From assembly GCA_964486295.1 (NCBI GenBank), contig CAZAMF010000007.1, forward strand, positions 31,205 through 95,204: a stretch of 64,000 nt of DNA. The letters are read 5' to 3'. This DNA comes from CALBZG01 sp964486295 (GTDB lineage: Bacteria > Bacillota > Clostridia > Peptostreptococcales > Anaerovoracaceae). The translations under genes were made by a program, and so were the position numbers. Each line of letters opens with the position of its first letter. Position 1 is the first letter of the stretch. The notes below the pieces were generated by a model. That model made no database searches. It saw only the letters and a list, made by a program, of their open reading frames with translations, and was not told the origin of the DNA. Positions 26,241 through 35,745 of the stretch are shown one piece after another.

Positions 26241-27531
26241 TTCTCAAAATCTCCCTGATTTTACCAACTAAGTATAAAGAGCCTCCGAATAAAACCACGT
26301 CATAATGATCTTTTTTAGATATTTCGATGGCCAGATCACAAGCTTTTTTCAAGTCAGGTACTTCGCACACCCGTTTTCCTCTATTTTTTAATCTTGCATA
26401 CAATTCTTCTGATCCCAGCGCCCGCGTACTGGCAGGTTGCGTGGCTATAAAATCATCCGCGATATCCGAAAAGGCGTCCAGCATGGCATCTATCTCTTTA
26501 TCCGCCAGGATACCCACGACCATCAGTGTTTTACTTTCCGGAAATATTTCGGCCATGGTATCAGCAAGGGCCTCCGCGCCGGCTTTATTATGAGCGCCAT
26601 CCAGGATCCAATAAGGGTTTTCTTTTAGGATTTCAAAGCGCGCCGGCTGTCTTGCCTTTTTCATGCCTTCATAAAATTTTTCTTTGCTGACCTTGATCAG
26701 ACCGGCTTTTCGCAGAACCTCCAACGCCGTCACCGCCGTTACAGCATTCCTGACCTGATGGGCACCCAGCATCGATATGGCGAGATTACTGTAATCCGTG
26801 CCATATATCTTCAGGTCGAAAGCCTGTCCCCATAGGTCTTTATATAAATTCCTGTGTTTTATCCTGCTGGCGTCATAGAGAGGAGCTTTGACTTCATAAG
26901 CTTTACGCGCGATCACTTTTGCCGCATCGGGATCATCCACATTTACAACAACCGGTACGCCCGCCTTTATGATTCCGGCTTTTTCCGCCGCTATCTCACT
27001 CAGGGTGTTCCCCAACTTATCCATATGATCATATGAAATGGATGTAATAATGGATATGACAGGTTTTTCGATTACATTCGTTGAATCTCCCGATCCGCCC
27101 AGACCCACTTCCAGAACCACGAAATCACACGCTTGTTCTTTAAAATAGCAAAAAGCAATAGCCGTCACTATCTCAAATTCCGTCGGTGATTCGGATCCTT
27201 CTGCTATCATTGCCTCGGCGGCAGAGATCACGATTTCTGTATGTTTCTCCAAATCTTCGTCCGAAATGAGCACACTCCCGCATTCCATACGTTCGTTGAA
27301 CACTTCAATATATGGAGAAATATACAAGCCCGCGTTATAGCCGTTTGCCAGGAGTGTTTCGTAAATATAACGGCAGACCGAGCCTTTGCCGTTGGTTCCG
27401 GCAACGTGTATGACTCTGAGTTCCTTTTCGGGGTTCCCGAGCTTGGAAAGAAGTGTTGTCATCCTCTCCAGACCCAGTTTGCTTCCGAATCTTTCAAATT
27501 TAGCGATTTTTGATATTGCAGTCGTCTTCAT
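26218..27531 (-). CDS. folC: Folylpolyglutamate synthase / dihydrofolate synthase
   Basis: Mur-ligase-like enzyme that adds glutamate to dihydropteroate and to folates. P-loop HVAGTNGKGSVCRYIYE, then SPYIEVFNERM, VVLEVGLGGSGDSTNVI (metal region) and WILDGAHNKAGAEAL are characteristic. 437 residues is normal. The ATG overlaps the valS stop (TAATG) and has only a weak Shine-Dalgarno, suggesting coupling. Together with folD, fhs and glyA it makes the run rich in C1-folate functions. Confidence 0.94.
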   Translation of the reverse strand: MKTTAISKIAKFERFGSKLGLERMTTLLSKLGNPEKELRVIHVAGTNGKGSVCRYIYETLLANGYNAGLYISPYIEVFNERMECGSVLISDEDLEKHTEIVISAAEAMIAEGSESPTEFEIVTAIAFCYFKEQACDFVVLEVGLGGSGDSTNVIEKPVISIITSISYDHMDKLGNTLSEIAAEKAGIIKAGVPVVVNVDDPDAAKVIARKAYEVKAPLYDASRIKHRNLYKDLWGQAFDLKIYGTDYSNLAISMLGAHQVRNAVTAVTALEVLRKAGLIKVSKEKFYEGMKKARQPARFEILKENPYWILDGAHNKAGAEALADTMAEIFPESKTLMVVGILADKEIDAMLDAFSDIADDFIATQPASTRALGSEELYARLKNRGKRVCEVPDLKKACDLAIEISKKDHYDVVLFGGSLYLVGKIREILRNDGKETG

Positions 27532-30203
27532 TAAAGTTTCTTTTCAACCATCGCAAGACGAGCTGTTACTTTTTCCAGCATGTCTTCGTATTTGGCCTGT
27601 TTTTCCTTTTCTTCATTGATCACTTGTTCTGGTGCTTTTGCGATAAAGCCCTGATTCGCAAGTTTTCCGGCCACTCTGGCAACCTCGTTTTCAAGGCGTG
27701 CTTTTTCCCTGGACAATCTGTCGAATTCTGCTTTGTAGTCCAGCAAATCCTCCAGCGGTATCAAAATGGTGGCTCCGCTGATTTCTGCCGACATCACTTC
27801 TTCCGGCGCTTTCGTTCTGTCGCTGATGAAATCGATTTCCGTGATGTTAGCCAGATTTTTAATATAGCGTTCTCCATTTTTTATCTTCTCTGATTTGCTT
27901 CCATCCGCGATGATCACCGCTCTTAATTTCCTGCTCGGGGCGGCTTCCGCCTCTGATCTGATATTCCTGATGGCTCTGATGGCTTCCATTGCCAGATCAA
28001 TAGCCGCAGTTTCGTCCTCATAAATTTTCTCATCGGTGAAGGAAGGCCACGTTTCTTTGATCAGGTATCCATCCGGATTGCTATCGTTATGTTCCGTTGG
28101 CAGATAACTCCAAATTTCTTCCGTGATAAATGGCATAAACGGATGCAGCATTTTCAGCTGGTCCTTTAACGTCTTCACAAGAACGCCCCTGGCAGTTTTT
28201 TTATCTTCCTCATCCTCACCGTACAGTCTGCTCTTGACAAATTCAATATACCAGTCGCAGTATTCATTCCAAAGGATATCGTAGACCCGCTGTCCGGCAA
28301 GTGCCAAATCGAATTTTTCCAAAGCTTTTGTGACATATGCGGCGGCATCATTCACTCTGGAGAGCATCCATTTATCTTCATCCTTCAATTGCTCCAGTGA
28401 GGTTTCTTTGAAGTTGCCGTTTTCGTCCTGAAGGTTCATGATAACAAAACGGGATGCGTTCCAAAGTTTATTCGCAAAATTTCTGGCGCTTTCCAGTTTT
28501 TCAATTTTGAATCTCATATCGTTGCCCGGGGTAGATCCCGTCATCAGCATGAATCTCAAAGCATCTGCGCCGTATTGTTCAATCACTTCCAGAGGATCGA
28601 TGCCGTTACCCAAAGATTTGCTCATTTTCCGTCCTTCGGCGTCGCGAACCAGTCCGTGTACAAAAACATATTTGAAAGGTGCCTCGCCAGTGGCTTCCAA
28701 TGCCGAAAACACCATCCTGACGACCCAGAAAAATATAATATCATATCCCGTTACCAGCACATCCGTTGGATAAAAATATTCAAGATCCGGTGTCTTGTCC
28801 GGCCAGCCAAGAGTTGAAAACGGCCAGAGGCCAGAGGAAAACCAAGTATCAAGAACATCTTCGTCCTGTCTTACCGGCCCCCCGCAATTCGGGCAGCTCT
28901 CCGGAGCCGTTGTATCCACGGTGATTTCGCCGCATGCGTCGCAATAGTAGGCTGGAATTCGGTGTCCCCACCATAATTGCCTGGATATACACCAATCTCT
29001 TATATTTTCAAGCCAATGCACATAAATCTTTTCAAATCTTTCAGGCACATGCATCAGTTTTCCGTTTTTTGCCACATCAAGCGCCGGCTTGGCCAAGGAT
29101 TCCATTGCAACAAACCATTGATCCGATAGCATCGGCTCAACAATTGTTCTGCATCGGTAACACTCTCCGGTCGGTATAACTTTTTCTTCAGTCTTGACCA
29201 GATAGCCCGCATCCGTCAGATCCTTCACCCAGGCTTTTCTGCATTCAAAACGATCCATGCCCTGGTATTTGCCTGCCAGTTCGTTCATGGTTGCATCCGC
29301 GTTGATACAGCTTAATCTTTCCAATCCATGTCTTTCACCGACCTCGAAATCGTTCGGGTCATGTGCCGGAGTAATTTTTACAGCTCCCGTTCCTTTTTCA
29401 GGATCCGGGTAGGGGTCCGCGATTATCGGAATTTCTCTGCCAACCAGCGGCAGAAGGACCTTTTTACCGATCATGCTCTGGTATCGTTCATCATCAGGGT
29501 GAACAGCGATGGCGATGTCGCCGAACATAGTTTCCGGTCTGGATGTGGCAACAACGATCCCTTCTCCTCCGTTTTCTACAGACGGATATCGGAAATACCA
29601 GTAAGAACCGTTTTTATCCTCATGTTCGACTTCGGCATCTGATAATGCCGAACCGCAAGTCGGACACCAGTTGATCAATCTGTTGCCCCTGTAAATCAGC
29701 CCTTTCCTGTAGAGCCTGACGAAGAACTCATTTACCGCCCTGTTACAGCCTTCATCCATGGTGAAGCGTTCTCTTTCCCAGTCGCAGGAGTCTCCGAGTT
29801 TTCTGCATTGCTGAGTAATCATACCTCCATAGATTCTTTTCCATTCCCAGGCTCTCTTGAGAAATTCTTCCCGGCCTATGTCCTCTTTTTCCAGCCCCTC
29901 TTCATTTCTCAGCTTTTCAACCACTTTTACTTCTGTGGCGATGCTGGCATGATCCGATCCCGGCAGCCATAGAGAGCTATAACCCTGCATTCTTTTAAAT
30001 CTTGTTAAAACATCCTGCATGGTCTGGTCAAGAGCGTGTCCCATGTGGAGCTGACCAGTAATATTCGGAGGCGGCATCACGATCGTAAAAGGTTTCTTAT
30101 CCGGGTCACACTCTGCTCTGAACGCGCCTTTGGATTCCCATTCGCTATATATTCGATCCTCAAATTCTTTCGGATTATATGTTTTCGATAAGTTTTTTTC
30201 CAT
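27531..30203 (-). CDS. valS: Valyl-tRNA synthetase
   Basis: Class I synthetase of 890 residues. HIGH-type motif PPPNITGQLHMGHALDQT near residue 45, editing domain with TSRPETMFGDIAIAVHP near 220, KMSKS motif GRKMSKSLGNG near 525, anticodon-binding domain, and a C-terminal coiled coil of about 65 residues. A zinc-type cysteine set is visible in CDACGEITVDTTAPESCPNC. RBS AAGGAG precedes the ATG. The 59-bp gap to larC leaves no room for a T-box leader, so no local tRNA control is seen. Confidence 0.98.
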   Translation of the reverse strand: MEKNLSKTYNPKEFEDRIYSEWESKGAFRAECDPDKKPFTIVMPPPNITGQLHMGHALDQTMQDVLTRFKRMQGYSSLWLPGSDHASIATEVKVVEKLRNEEGLEKEDIGREEFLKRAWEWKRIYGGMITQQCRKLGDSCDWERERFTMDEGCNRAVNEFFVRLYRKGLIYRGNRLINWCPTCGSALSDAEVEHEDKNGSYWYFRYPSVENGGEGIVVATSRPETMFGDIAIAVHPDDERYQSMIGKKVLLPLVGREIPIIADPYPDPEKGTGAVKITPAHDPNDFEVGERHGLERLSCINADATMNELAGKYQGMDRFECRKAWVKDLTDAGYLVKTEEKVIPTGECYRCRTIVEPMLSDQWFVAMESLAKPALDVAKNGKLMHVPERFEKIYVHWLENIRDWCISRQLWWGHRIPAYYCDACGEITVDTTAPESCPNCGGPVRQDEDVLDTWFSSGLWPFSTLGWPDKTPDLEYFYPTDVLVTGYDIIFFWVVRMVFSALEATGEAPFKYVFVHGLVRDAEGRKMSKSLGNGIDPLEVIEQYGADALRFMLMTGSTPGNDMRFKIEKLESARNFANKLWNASRFVIMNLQDENGNFKETSLEQLKDEDKWMLSRVNDAAAYVTKALEKFDLALAGQRVYDILWNEYCDWYIEFVKSRLYGEDEEDKKTARGVLVKTLKDQLKMLHPFMPFITEEIWSYLPTEHNDSNPDGYLIKETWPSFTDEKIYEDETAAIDLAMEAIRAIRNIRSEAEAAPSRKLRAVIIADGSKSEKIKNGERYIKNLANITEIDFISDRTKAPEEVMSAEISGATILIPLEDLLDYKAEFDRLSREKARLENEVARVAGKLANQGFIAKAPEQVINEEKEKQAKYEDMLEKVTARLAMVEKKL

Positions 30204-30262
30204 ACTCCTGCTCCTTAAGATATATTTATAATTTTTGTTTTGTACAAAGCTGAGAGACCATC

Positions 30263-31006
30263 TTATTGCTCGGTCAAAAATACTTTGAGGCCTCCAAGTC
30301 CGGTATCTTTTCCGCCATATCCGGTCCCGGCGGCAATTATATGCCCTGCCGGTTCTCCAAGCCGGGCATGCAGCCCTTCCAGGACGCCGAGCCCTGTCGG
30401 GGTAACCAATTCGCTCTCAATATCTTCTTGTACAAACTTCAATTCTGATTTTTTCATCATCGCCGATACCGCCGGTACCGGCACAGGCACAATGCCGTGG
30501 CTGCATATTGTCGTCCCGTGGCCGTCATGGATCTCTGAGCAGACCACCTGTTCTATATCAAGGCCGTCAATATAAACCGCTATGCCGATTATATTCATAA
30601 TTGCTTCCATGCGGCCGACTTCATGAAAATGCACCGTTTCGGGATTTTCTCCGTGAACTTCAGCCTCCGCTTCCGCTATGACTTTATAAATATTATTTGC
30701 GTATTCTTTTGCGTTTGCAGAAATCGGCGCCTCCCCGACTATCTCAAGCACTTCTTGCAGACTCCGGTGAGAGTGCTCGACTTGATTCAGGCTGCAATGA
30801 CTATGTTCATGTTCATGGGCATCGGCATGGTGGTGTAGGTCCTCTTCAAGATCTTGATGCTCAATATCGTGATCATGTTGCATCGCCTGTGTATCAGCAA
30901 GAGGTTCCTCCTCTTTCATCATGTGGTCGACTCGCATATCGACCAGAGCTTTCAGGACCATATCGGCTGAAATTCCGGCTTTGCAATCAATATACAGACT
31001 TCTCAT
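30263..31006 (-). CDS. LarC1-like nickel-insertion domain protein, without LarC2
   Basis: Homologous to the N-terminal half (LarC1, DUF111 family) of the cyclometallase that inserts nickel into the pincer cofactor of lactate racemase. About 247 residues: LYIDCKAGISADMVLKAL at the start, a histidine-rich loop around residues 45-85 (HDHDIEHQD, HHHADAHEHEHSH), VHFHEVGRMEAIMNIIG, PVPAVSAMM and TPTGLGVLEG. The protein ends at the usual domain boundary with a clean TAA, and no LarC2 coding is found in the 59 bp before valS. GISGDM is changed to GISADM. The start at ATG 31006 follows GAGAGG; it overlaps folD by 20 bp. No larA, larB or larE is in the window. Confidence 0.78.
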   Translation of the reverse strand: MRSLYIDCKAGISADMVLKALVDMRVDHMMKEEEPLADTQAMQHDHDIEHQDLEEDLHHHADAHEHEHSHCSLNQVEHSHRSLQEVLEIVGEAPISANAKEYANNIYKVIAEAEAEVHGENPETVHFHEVGRMEAIMNIIGIAVYIDGLDIEQVVCSEIHDGHGTTICSHGIVPVPVPAVSAMMKKSELKFVQEDIESELVTPTGLGVLEGLHARLGEPAGHIIAAGTGYGGKDTGLGGLKVFLTEQ

Positions 31007-31847
31007 TGGTTCTAATCCTCTCTGCAGCCTCTGCGACATGGGCGAGCAGTAAGGATGTGGTCACTTCTCCTACGCCGCCTGGTACCGGGCTGATGGCTTT
31101 CACGATATCGGCAACGGTATGCGTTTGCACATCACCGAACATGCTTCCCTGAAGGTCAAAATTGATGCCTACATCAATGATGATCTGATCTTCTTTTACA
31201 AACTCGTCGGTCAGGAACCCCTTTTGGCCCACAGCAGCGATCACGATATCGGCTGCTTTGACGATGTCTCTGAGCTCTTTAGTTTTGCTGTGGCAAATCG
31301 TGACTGTTGCATCTCTTTCCAGCAGCAGCATCGCAACGGGCTTGCCGATAACCATGCTTCTTCCAAGAATCACGGCATTTTTGCCGGCAATATCAAACCC
31401 ATAATAGTCCAGCATTTTAATACAGGCCTCAGCAGTGCAGGGAGGAAAGCCTGATTTCTTTCCTGTAAAAACACCTGCCATGGAAGCCTGTGTGATGCCA
31501 TCTATATCCTTTTCCGCAGCTAAGGTGCCGCATATTATTTCTTCAACTTTGCTGTCAGGCATTGGCCTGAACACCAGCACACCATCGATGTCTTCGTCTC
31601 TGTTCAGCCCTTCAATGATCATCTTTGCATCCGCAGGCGCAGTTTCTTCGGGAAGGACAACATTCTGTACTTGGATTCCGCATGCCGAAGCTTTCTTTAT
31701 GATCGAACGCTCATAAGCGAGATCGTCTTCTCTGGCGCCCATTCGAACAATAGCCAATGTTGGTTTGCGATCAGCATCGGCAATTGCAATTTTAAGCCTT
31801 TCGAGTATTTCAATGCCGACCGGAGCGCCTCTCAAATAGTCATTCAT
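30987..31847 (-). CDS. folD: Methylene-tetrahydrofolate dehydrogenase / methenyl-tetrahydrofolate cyclohydrolase
   Basis: Bifunctional C1 enzyme oxidising methylene-THF and hydrolysing methenyl-THF to 10-formyl-THF. Motifs: YERSIIKKASACGIQ (catalytic YxxxK region), GVLVFRPMPD in place of the usual LVQLPLP, DGITQASMAG, PCTAEACIKMLDYYG, ILGRSMVIGKPVAMLLL and the final PVPGGVGEVTTSLLL. The 286 residues are normal. RBS GGAGGA; a promoter (31869-31897) and the fhs terminator lie just upstream, so folD probably heads the 17-gene run. Confidence 0.95.
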   Translation of the reverse strand: MNDYLRGAPVGIEILERLKIAIADADRKPTLAIVRMGAREDDLAYERSIIKKASACGIQVQNVVLPEETAPADAKMIIEGLNRDEDIDGVLVFRPMPDSKVEEIICGTLAAEKDIDGITQASMAGVFTGKKSGFPPCTAEACIKMLDYYGFDIAGKNAVILGRSMVIGKPVAMLLLERDATVTICHSKTKELRDIVKAADIVIAAVGQKGFLTDEFVKEDQIIIDVGINFDLQGSMFGDVQTHTVADIVKAISPVPGGVGEVTTSLLLAHVAEAAERIRTNEKSVY

Positions 31848-31868
31848 GTATAAAATCCTCCATTCTGC

Positions 31869-31897
31869 ATTCTATCAAAAAAATAGCGCCAATACAA
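31869..31897 (-). promoter_or_regulatory. Candidate folD promoter overlapping the fhs terminator
   Basis: On the minus strand TTGTAT (31892-31897), 17-bp spacer, TAGAAT (31869-31874). The spacer contains the terminator's right arm and T tract, so termination and initiation share the same DNA. Confidence 0.5.
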
Positions 31898-31911
31898 TGA
31901 AATTGACGCTA
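31877..31911 (-). terminator. Rho-independent terminator of fhs
   Basis: Ten-base arms TAGCGTCAAT/ATTGGCGCTA with one mismatch, then seven T on the minus strand. Confidence 0.8.
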
Positions 31912-32009
31912 AATGTGAATCTTTTTCCCACTTATTTATATGTCATTTATGTGATAAATTTGTCACAGGCCGGCTTTGGTATGTGGTAAGACGACTGCTA
32001 GCCGAACGA

Positions 32010-33686
32010 TTAGAACAGGCCTGATATTCTTCCGGTATTGTCCACGTCGATCTTTTCTGCGGCAGGGACTTTTGGCAATCCGGGCATCGTCATGATATCT
32101 CCTGTCAGCGCCACAATAAAGCCTGCGCCCGCGGATACTTTCAGATTCCTGACCGTCAGCACAAAATCTTTCGGAGTGCCCGCGAGAGAAGCATCATCGG
32201 AAAAACTATATTGGGTTTTAGCCATGCAAATCGGCAGTTTGTCGAAGCCCAGCCTTGTGAGCTGCTCCAGTTGTTTTTTAGCTGGAGGAAGAAGAGCAAT
32301 ATCCTTGGCTCTATATATCCTTTGCGCAATGGTCCTAATCTTTTCCTCAATACCCGCTTCCAGCTCATAGCAAAATTCCATGGCGCTTTCTTTTTCACAA
32401 AGCCTTACCACCTCTTCAGCCAGAGCGACTCCGCCTTCGCCGCCTTTTGCCCAAACCTCTGAAAGTGCCACATTTACGCCAAGTTCTCTGCATTTTGCCT
32501 CAACCAAGGCAAGTTCTGCCTCGGAGTCGGTTGGAAAACGATTGATTGCAACCACTGCCGGCAATTTATATACTTTCGTAATGTTTTCCACATGCTGCAA
32601 CAGGTTCGGAAGTCCTTTGGCCAGCGCATCCAGATTTTCATTGCCAAGTTCGGTTTTAGCGACCCCGCCGTGATGCTTAAGCGCACGTATCGAGGCAACG
32701 ATCACCACCGCCTGAGGTCTCAGGCCAGCCATCCGGCATTTGATATCGAGGAACTTTTCTGCACCGAGGTCTGCTCCGAATCCGGCTTCTGTAACCACGT
32801 AGTCCGCAAGCTTTAAAGCCGTTTTTGTAGCCATGATGGAATTGCAGCCGTGAGCGATATTTGCAAAAGGTCCGCCGTGAATGAATGCCGGTGTATGTTC
32901 CAGCGTCTGCACCAGGTTTGGTTTCAGGGCATCTTTAAGCAAAGCGGCCATAGCCCCTTCTGCCTTGAGGTCCGCCGCTGTAACCGGTTCATCTTTGAAT
33001 GTGTAAGCCACTACGACTCTGCCGAGTCTGGCTTTAAGGTCGTCAATGTCATTTGAAAGGCACAAGATCGCCATGACCTCAGATGCAACCGTAATATCGT
33101 AATTGTCTTCTCTCGGCACTCCATTGACTTTGCCGCCAAGGCCGTCTGTTATAAAACGCAGTTGTCTGTCGTTCATATCGACACATCGATGCCAGGTGAT
33201 CTTTCTTACATCAATACCCAGTTCATTTCCCTGATAAATATGATTATCCAGCATTGCAGCCAGTAAATTGTTTGCAGCCCCCACCGCATGCATATCACCG
33301 GTAAAGTGAAGATTGATATCCTCCATCGGGACAACTTGTGCATATCCGCCGCCTGCAGCGCCGCCCTTTACGCCGAAAACCGGCCCCATTGAAGGCTCTC
33401 TCAATGCAACAAATGATTTTTTCCCGATTATTCTGAGCCCATCTGAAAGTCCCACTGTCGTAGTGGTCTTTCCTTCACCGGCTGGTGTCGGTGTAATAGC
33501 CGTTACCAAAATCAATTTACCATCTGCTACCGATTTCTTTTCTTCAAGAATATTGTAATCGATTTTTGCTTTGAAGTTTCCGTACAGTTCCAGATATTTT
33601 TCATCAATTCCTGCAGCGGAAGCAATCTGCCTTATATCCAGCAGTTTCGTTTCCTGCGCTATTTCAATATCGCTTTTAAACCCCAT
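32010..33686 (-). CDS. fhs: Formate-tetrahydrofolate ligase
   Basis: ATP-dependent activation of formate to 10-formyl-THF, the entry of the methyl branch of the acetyl-CoA pathway and of purine synthesis. Motifs: TPAGEGKTTTTVGLSDGL (P-loop), REPSMGPVFGVKGGAAGGGY, THRCVDMNDRQLR-type block (WHRCVDMNDRQLR), GGPFANIAHGCNS and the MPGLPKVPAA end. The 558 residues are normal. It is followed by a terminator and then folD, the next enzyme in the route. ATG follows AGGAG. Confidence 0.98.
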   Translation of the reverse strand: MGFKSDIEIAQETKLLDIRQIASAAGIDEKYLELYGNFKAKIDYNILEEKKSVADGKLILVTAITPTPAGEGKTTTTVGLSDGLRIIGKKSFVALREPSMGPVFGVKGGAAGGGYAQVVPMEDINLHFTGDMHAVGAANNLLAAMLDNHIYQGNELGIDVRKITWHRCVDMNDRQLRFITDGLGGKVNGVPREDNYDITVASEVMAILCLSNDIDDLKARLGRVVVAYTFKDEPVTAADLKAEGAMAALLKDALKPNLVQTLEHTPAFIHGGPFANIAHGCNSIMATKTALKLADYVVTEAGFGADLGAEKFLDIKCRMAGLRPQAVVIVASIRALKHHGGVAKTELGNENLDALAKGLPNLLQHVENITKVYKLPAVVAINRFPTDSEAELALVEAKCRELGVNVALSEVWAKGGEGGVALAEEVVRLCEKESAMEFCYELEAGIEEKIRTIAQRIYRAKDIALLPPAKKQLEQLTRLGFDKLPICMAKTQYSFSDDASLAGTPKDFVLTVRNLKVSAGAGFIVALTGDIMTMPGLPKVPAAEKIDVDNTGRISGLF

Positions 33687-33723
33687 GATGCACTCCTTTT
33701 CAAAGAAAATTATTAATGGCTAA

Positions 33724-34407
33724 TTATAACCTGCTTTCGTTTGTATTTTCAATGTTTTTTAAGAAACTTCTCCGGTGGATCGGGCAAAGTCCGGCCTTTG
33801 CAATTCCTTCGTAATGAGCACGCGTTCCATATCCTTTGTTGGCATTGAAGCAGTAATCGGGATAACTCTGATGGTACTCATTCATCAGTCTGTCTCTGGT
33901 GACTTTGGCAATGATCGACGCCGCCGCGATGGACAACGATTTTGAGTCCCCTTTTATTATCGATGTCTGGCTGATCCCAATGGATTCGATGGTCATGGCA
34001 TCGAAAAGTATATGATCGATTCCGCATCCTGTATCTCTAAGATTCCATTCACATATCTTTACAGCCTGGATCATCGCAGCCTTTGTCGCTTCTAGAATAT
34101 TGATCTCATCGATAATCAGGTTATCCACCATCCCGATTCCGTACGCCAATGTTTTTTCTAAAATCAAAGGATATAATTCCTCCCGCTTTCGTTCAGACAG
34201 TTTTTTTGAGTCATCTACGCCCAATACATCAAAATCCGGTGACAGGACCAGGCAGGCCGTGACCACCGGGCCAGCCAACGGGCCGCGTCCGACCTCGTCC
34301 ACTCCCGCTATTGTTCGGATCCCCTGCAGCCTCAAATCATTTTCTATAGATTTAAGCTCCGCAAGTCGGGCAAGCAGCTTTGTTTCTTTATCTATCCGTC
34401 TTTCCAT
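33724..34407 (-). CDS. rnhB: Ribonuclease HII
   Basis: Removes ribonucleotides from RNA-DNA hybrids. The catalytic signature AGVDEVGRGPLAGPVV is near residue 35, and the remaining acidic residues are seen around GVDDSKKLSERKRE and ILFDAMTIES; SIIAKVTRDRLM is also typical. Length 227 with an N-terminal helical extension of about 30 residues, common in Firmicutes. Its start touches the rbgA stop (1-bp overlap), the usual rbgA-rnhB pair. Confidence 0.95.
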   Translation of the reverse strand: MERRIDKETKLLARLAELKSIENDLRLQGIRTIAGVDEVGRGPLAGPVVTACLVLSPDFDVLGVDDSKKLSERKREELYPLILEKTLAYGIGMVDNLIIDEINILEATKAAMIQAVKICEWNLRDTGCGIDHILFDAMTIESIGISQTSIIKGDSKSLSIAAASIIAKVTRDRLMNEYHQSYPDYCFNANKGYGTRAHYEGIAKAGLCPIHRRSFLKNIENTNESRL

Positions 34408-35249
34408 CAGTCCGCCGCACTTTCCAACGTAATTCTGCCGATTAACCCTGCGCGGAATTCATCCAGCACTGTTTTCGCACATCGTGTATAATCGATTTTT
34501 TTGCCGGGCAGCAGGAATCCTCTTTTTACTGCAATAGCTTCCATAGTTTCCAACGCTGTTTCAGGCAGTTCCGTCATTTTATACCGTTCCATCAGAAGAT
34601 TCGGATACCGGCTGCAAAGCAGTTTAATCAGTTCCAGTGCCAGCGTTTCCAAGTCCATGATCTCATCCTTGATCGAACCGCAAAAGGCCAGGTACAATCC
34701 GGCCTTTGGGTCTTCAAATTTTGGCCAAAGGATTCCGGGAGTATCCAGCATTTGCATGTGATTTTCCAGATTGAGCCACTGTTTTCCCTTGGTAACACCG
34801 GGTCTGTCTCCGGTCTGGGTGCTCTTTTTTCCCGTCATCCGGTTTATCAGGGAAGATTTCCCGACATTCGGCACACCTACGATCATGATTCTCAGATACC
34901 GCTTTCTCAGGCTCTCATTGTTCCTGTCGGCCTGAATCTTTTCAAGTATCTGGTAAAGCCCCTGAATGCCCTCCCCTGTCAGGCAGTTCATGGCAGCAAC
35001 AGAGTGGCCCTGGCTCTTAAAATACTCCATCCATTCCCGGTTGCTGTTTTCATCCGAAAGATCGCTCTTATTGAGAACGATCACTCTTGTTTTTGATTTT
35101 ATAATCTCATCGATGATCGGATTCCTTGAGGATATGGGAATTCTGGCATCAACCACCTCAATGACCAGATCGACCAGCTTCAGATGCTCCCGTATCATCT
35201 CTCTCGTCTTTTTCATATGACCCGGATACCAATTTATATTGTCGATCAA
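34407..35249 (-). CDS. rbgA: Ribosome biogenesis GTPase RbgA (YlqF)
   Basis: Circularly permuted GTPase for late 50S assembly. G motifs occur in the permuted order: NKSD (G4) near residue 60, then GVPNVGKSSLINRM (G1) near 128, then DTPGILWPKFED (G3). N-terminal INWYPGHMKKTREM is family-specific. The start is set at TTG 35249, 6 bp after AGAGGTG; a GTG at 35258 sits inside that Shine-Dalgarno and is less likely. The rplS terminator lies only about 35 bp upstream, so expression probably uses read-through or a promoter inside rplS. Confidence 0.93.
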   Translation of the reverse strand: MIDNINWYPGHMKKTREMIREHLKLVDLVIEVVDARIPISSRNPIIDEIIKSKTRVIVLNKSDLSDENSNREWMEYFKSQGHSVAAMNCLTGEGIQGLYQILEKIQADRNNESLRKRYLRIMIVGVPNVGKSSLINRMTGKKSTQTGDRPGVTKGKQWLNLENHMQMLDTPGILWPKFEDPKAGLYLAFCGSIKDEIMDLETLALELIKLLCSRYPNLLMERYKMTELPETALETMEAIAVKRGFLLPGKKIDYTRCAKTVLDEFRAGLIGRITLESAAD

Positions 35250-35282
35250 GTAAATCACCTCTCCCGATTTATTCCATAGTAT

Positions 35283-35306
35283 AAAAAAGGACCCTATGGG
35301 TCCTTT
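35283..35306 (-). terminator. Rho-independent terminator of rplS
   Basis: Perfect 9-bp stem AAAGGACCC/GGGTCCTTT with a three-base loop and six T on the minus strand. Confidence 0.85.
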
Positions 35307-35312
35307 AAAGAA

Positions 35313-35663
35313 TTATCTCTTCGTTTCTTTAGTCCTTATCTTAGCGGCTTTTCCTGTTCTTTCACGCATATAGGTGAGCTTCGCTCTTCTCACTTCGCCT
35401 TTTCTGACCACTTCTATTTTGTCGATTTTCGGCGAATGCAAAGGGAATGTTTTCTCAACGCCTACTCCGGAAGCAATTCTTCTTACTGTAAAGGTTTCGC
35501 CAACGCCGCCGTTCTGTTTTTTGAGGACAAAGCCTTCAAAAATCTGGATTCTTTCTCTAGCGCCTTCCTTGATCTTAATGTGGACTTTTACTGTATCTCC
35601 TACATTAAAGGCAGGGATGTCGCTTTTGAGATATTCCTGGCCAACAGCCTGCATAATATCCAT
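35313..35663 (-). CDS. rplS: 50S ribosomal protein L19
   Basis: bL19, about 116 residues, at the 30S-50S interface. The core SDIPAFNVGDTVKVHIKIKEG, then RIQIFEGFVLKKQN and FTVRRIASGVGVEKTFPLHS, is diagnostic. The start at ATG 35663 (MDIMQAVGQEYL) follows GGAGGA; the upstream in-frame extension to 35696 contains that Shine-Dalgarno and is not coding. It is monocistronic by its own promoter and terminator. The trmD-rimM genes that often precede it are absent. Confidence 0.97.
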   Translation of the reverse strand: MDIMQAVGQEYLKSDIPAFNVGDTVKVHIKIKEGARERIQIFEGFVLKKQNGGVGETFTVRRIASGVGVEKTFPLHSPKIDKIEVVRKGEVRRAKLTYMRERTGKAAKIRTKETKR

Positions 35664-35745
35664 TCTGTTATTCCTCCTCTCTCCCAAGACGTTCATGGTA
35701 TCCTATTGATTCCTTACCCAGAGGACCGCCCGTAATAACTTACAT

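Noticed and set aside
30204..30262. T-box leader before valS
   Set aside because: Only 59 bp separate larC and valS, with no specifier loop, T-box sequence or terminator.
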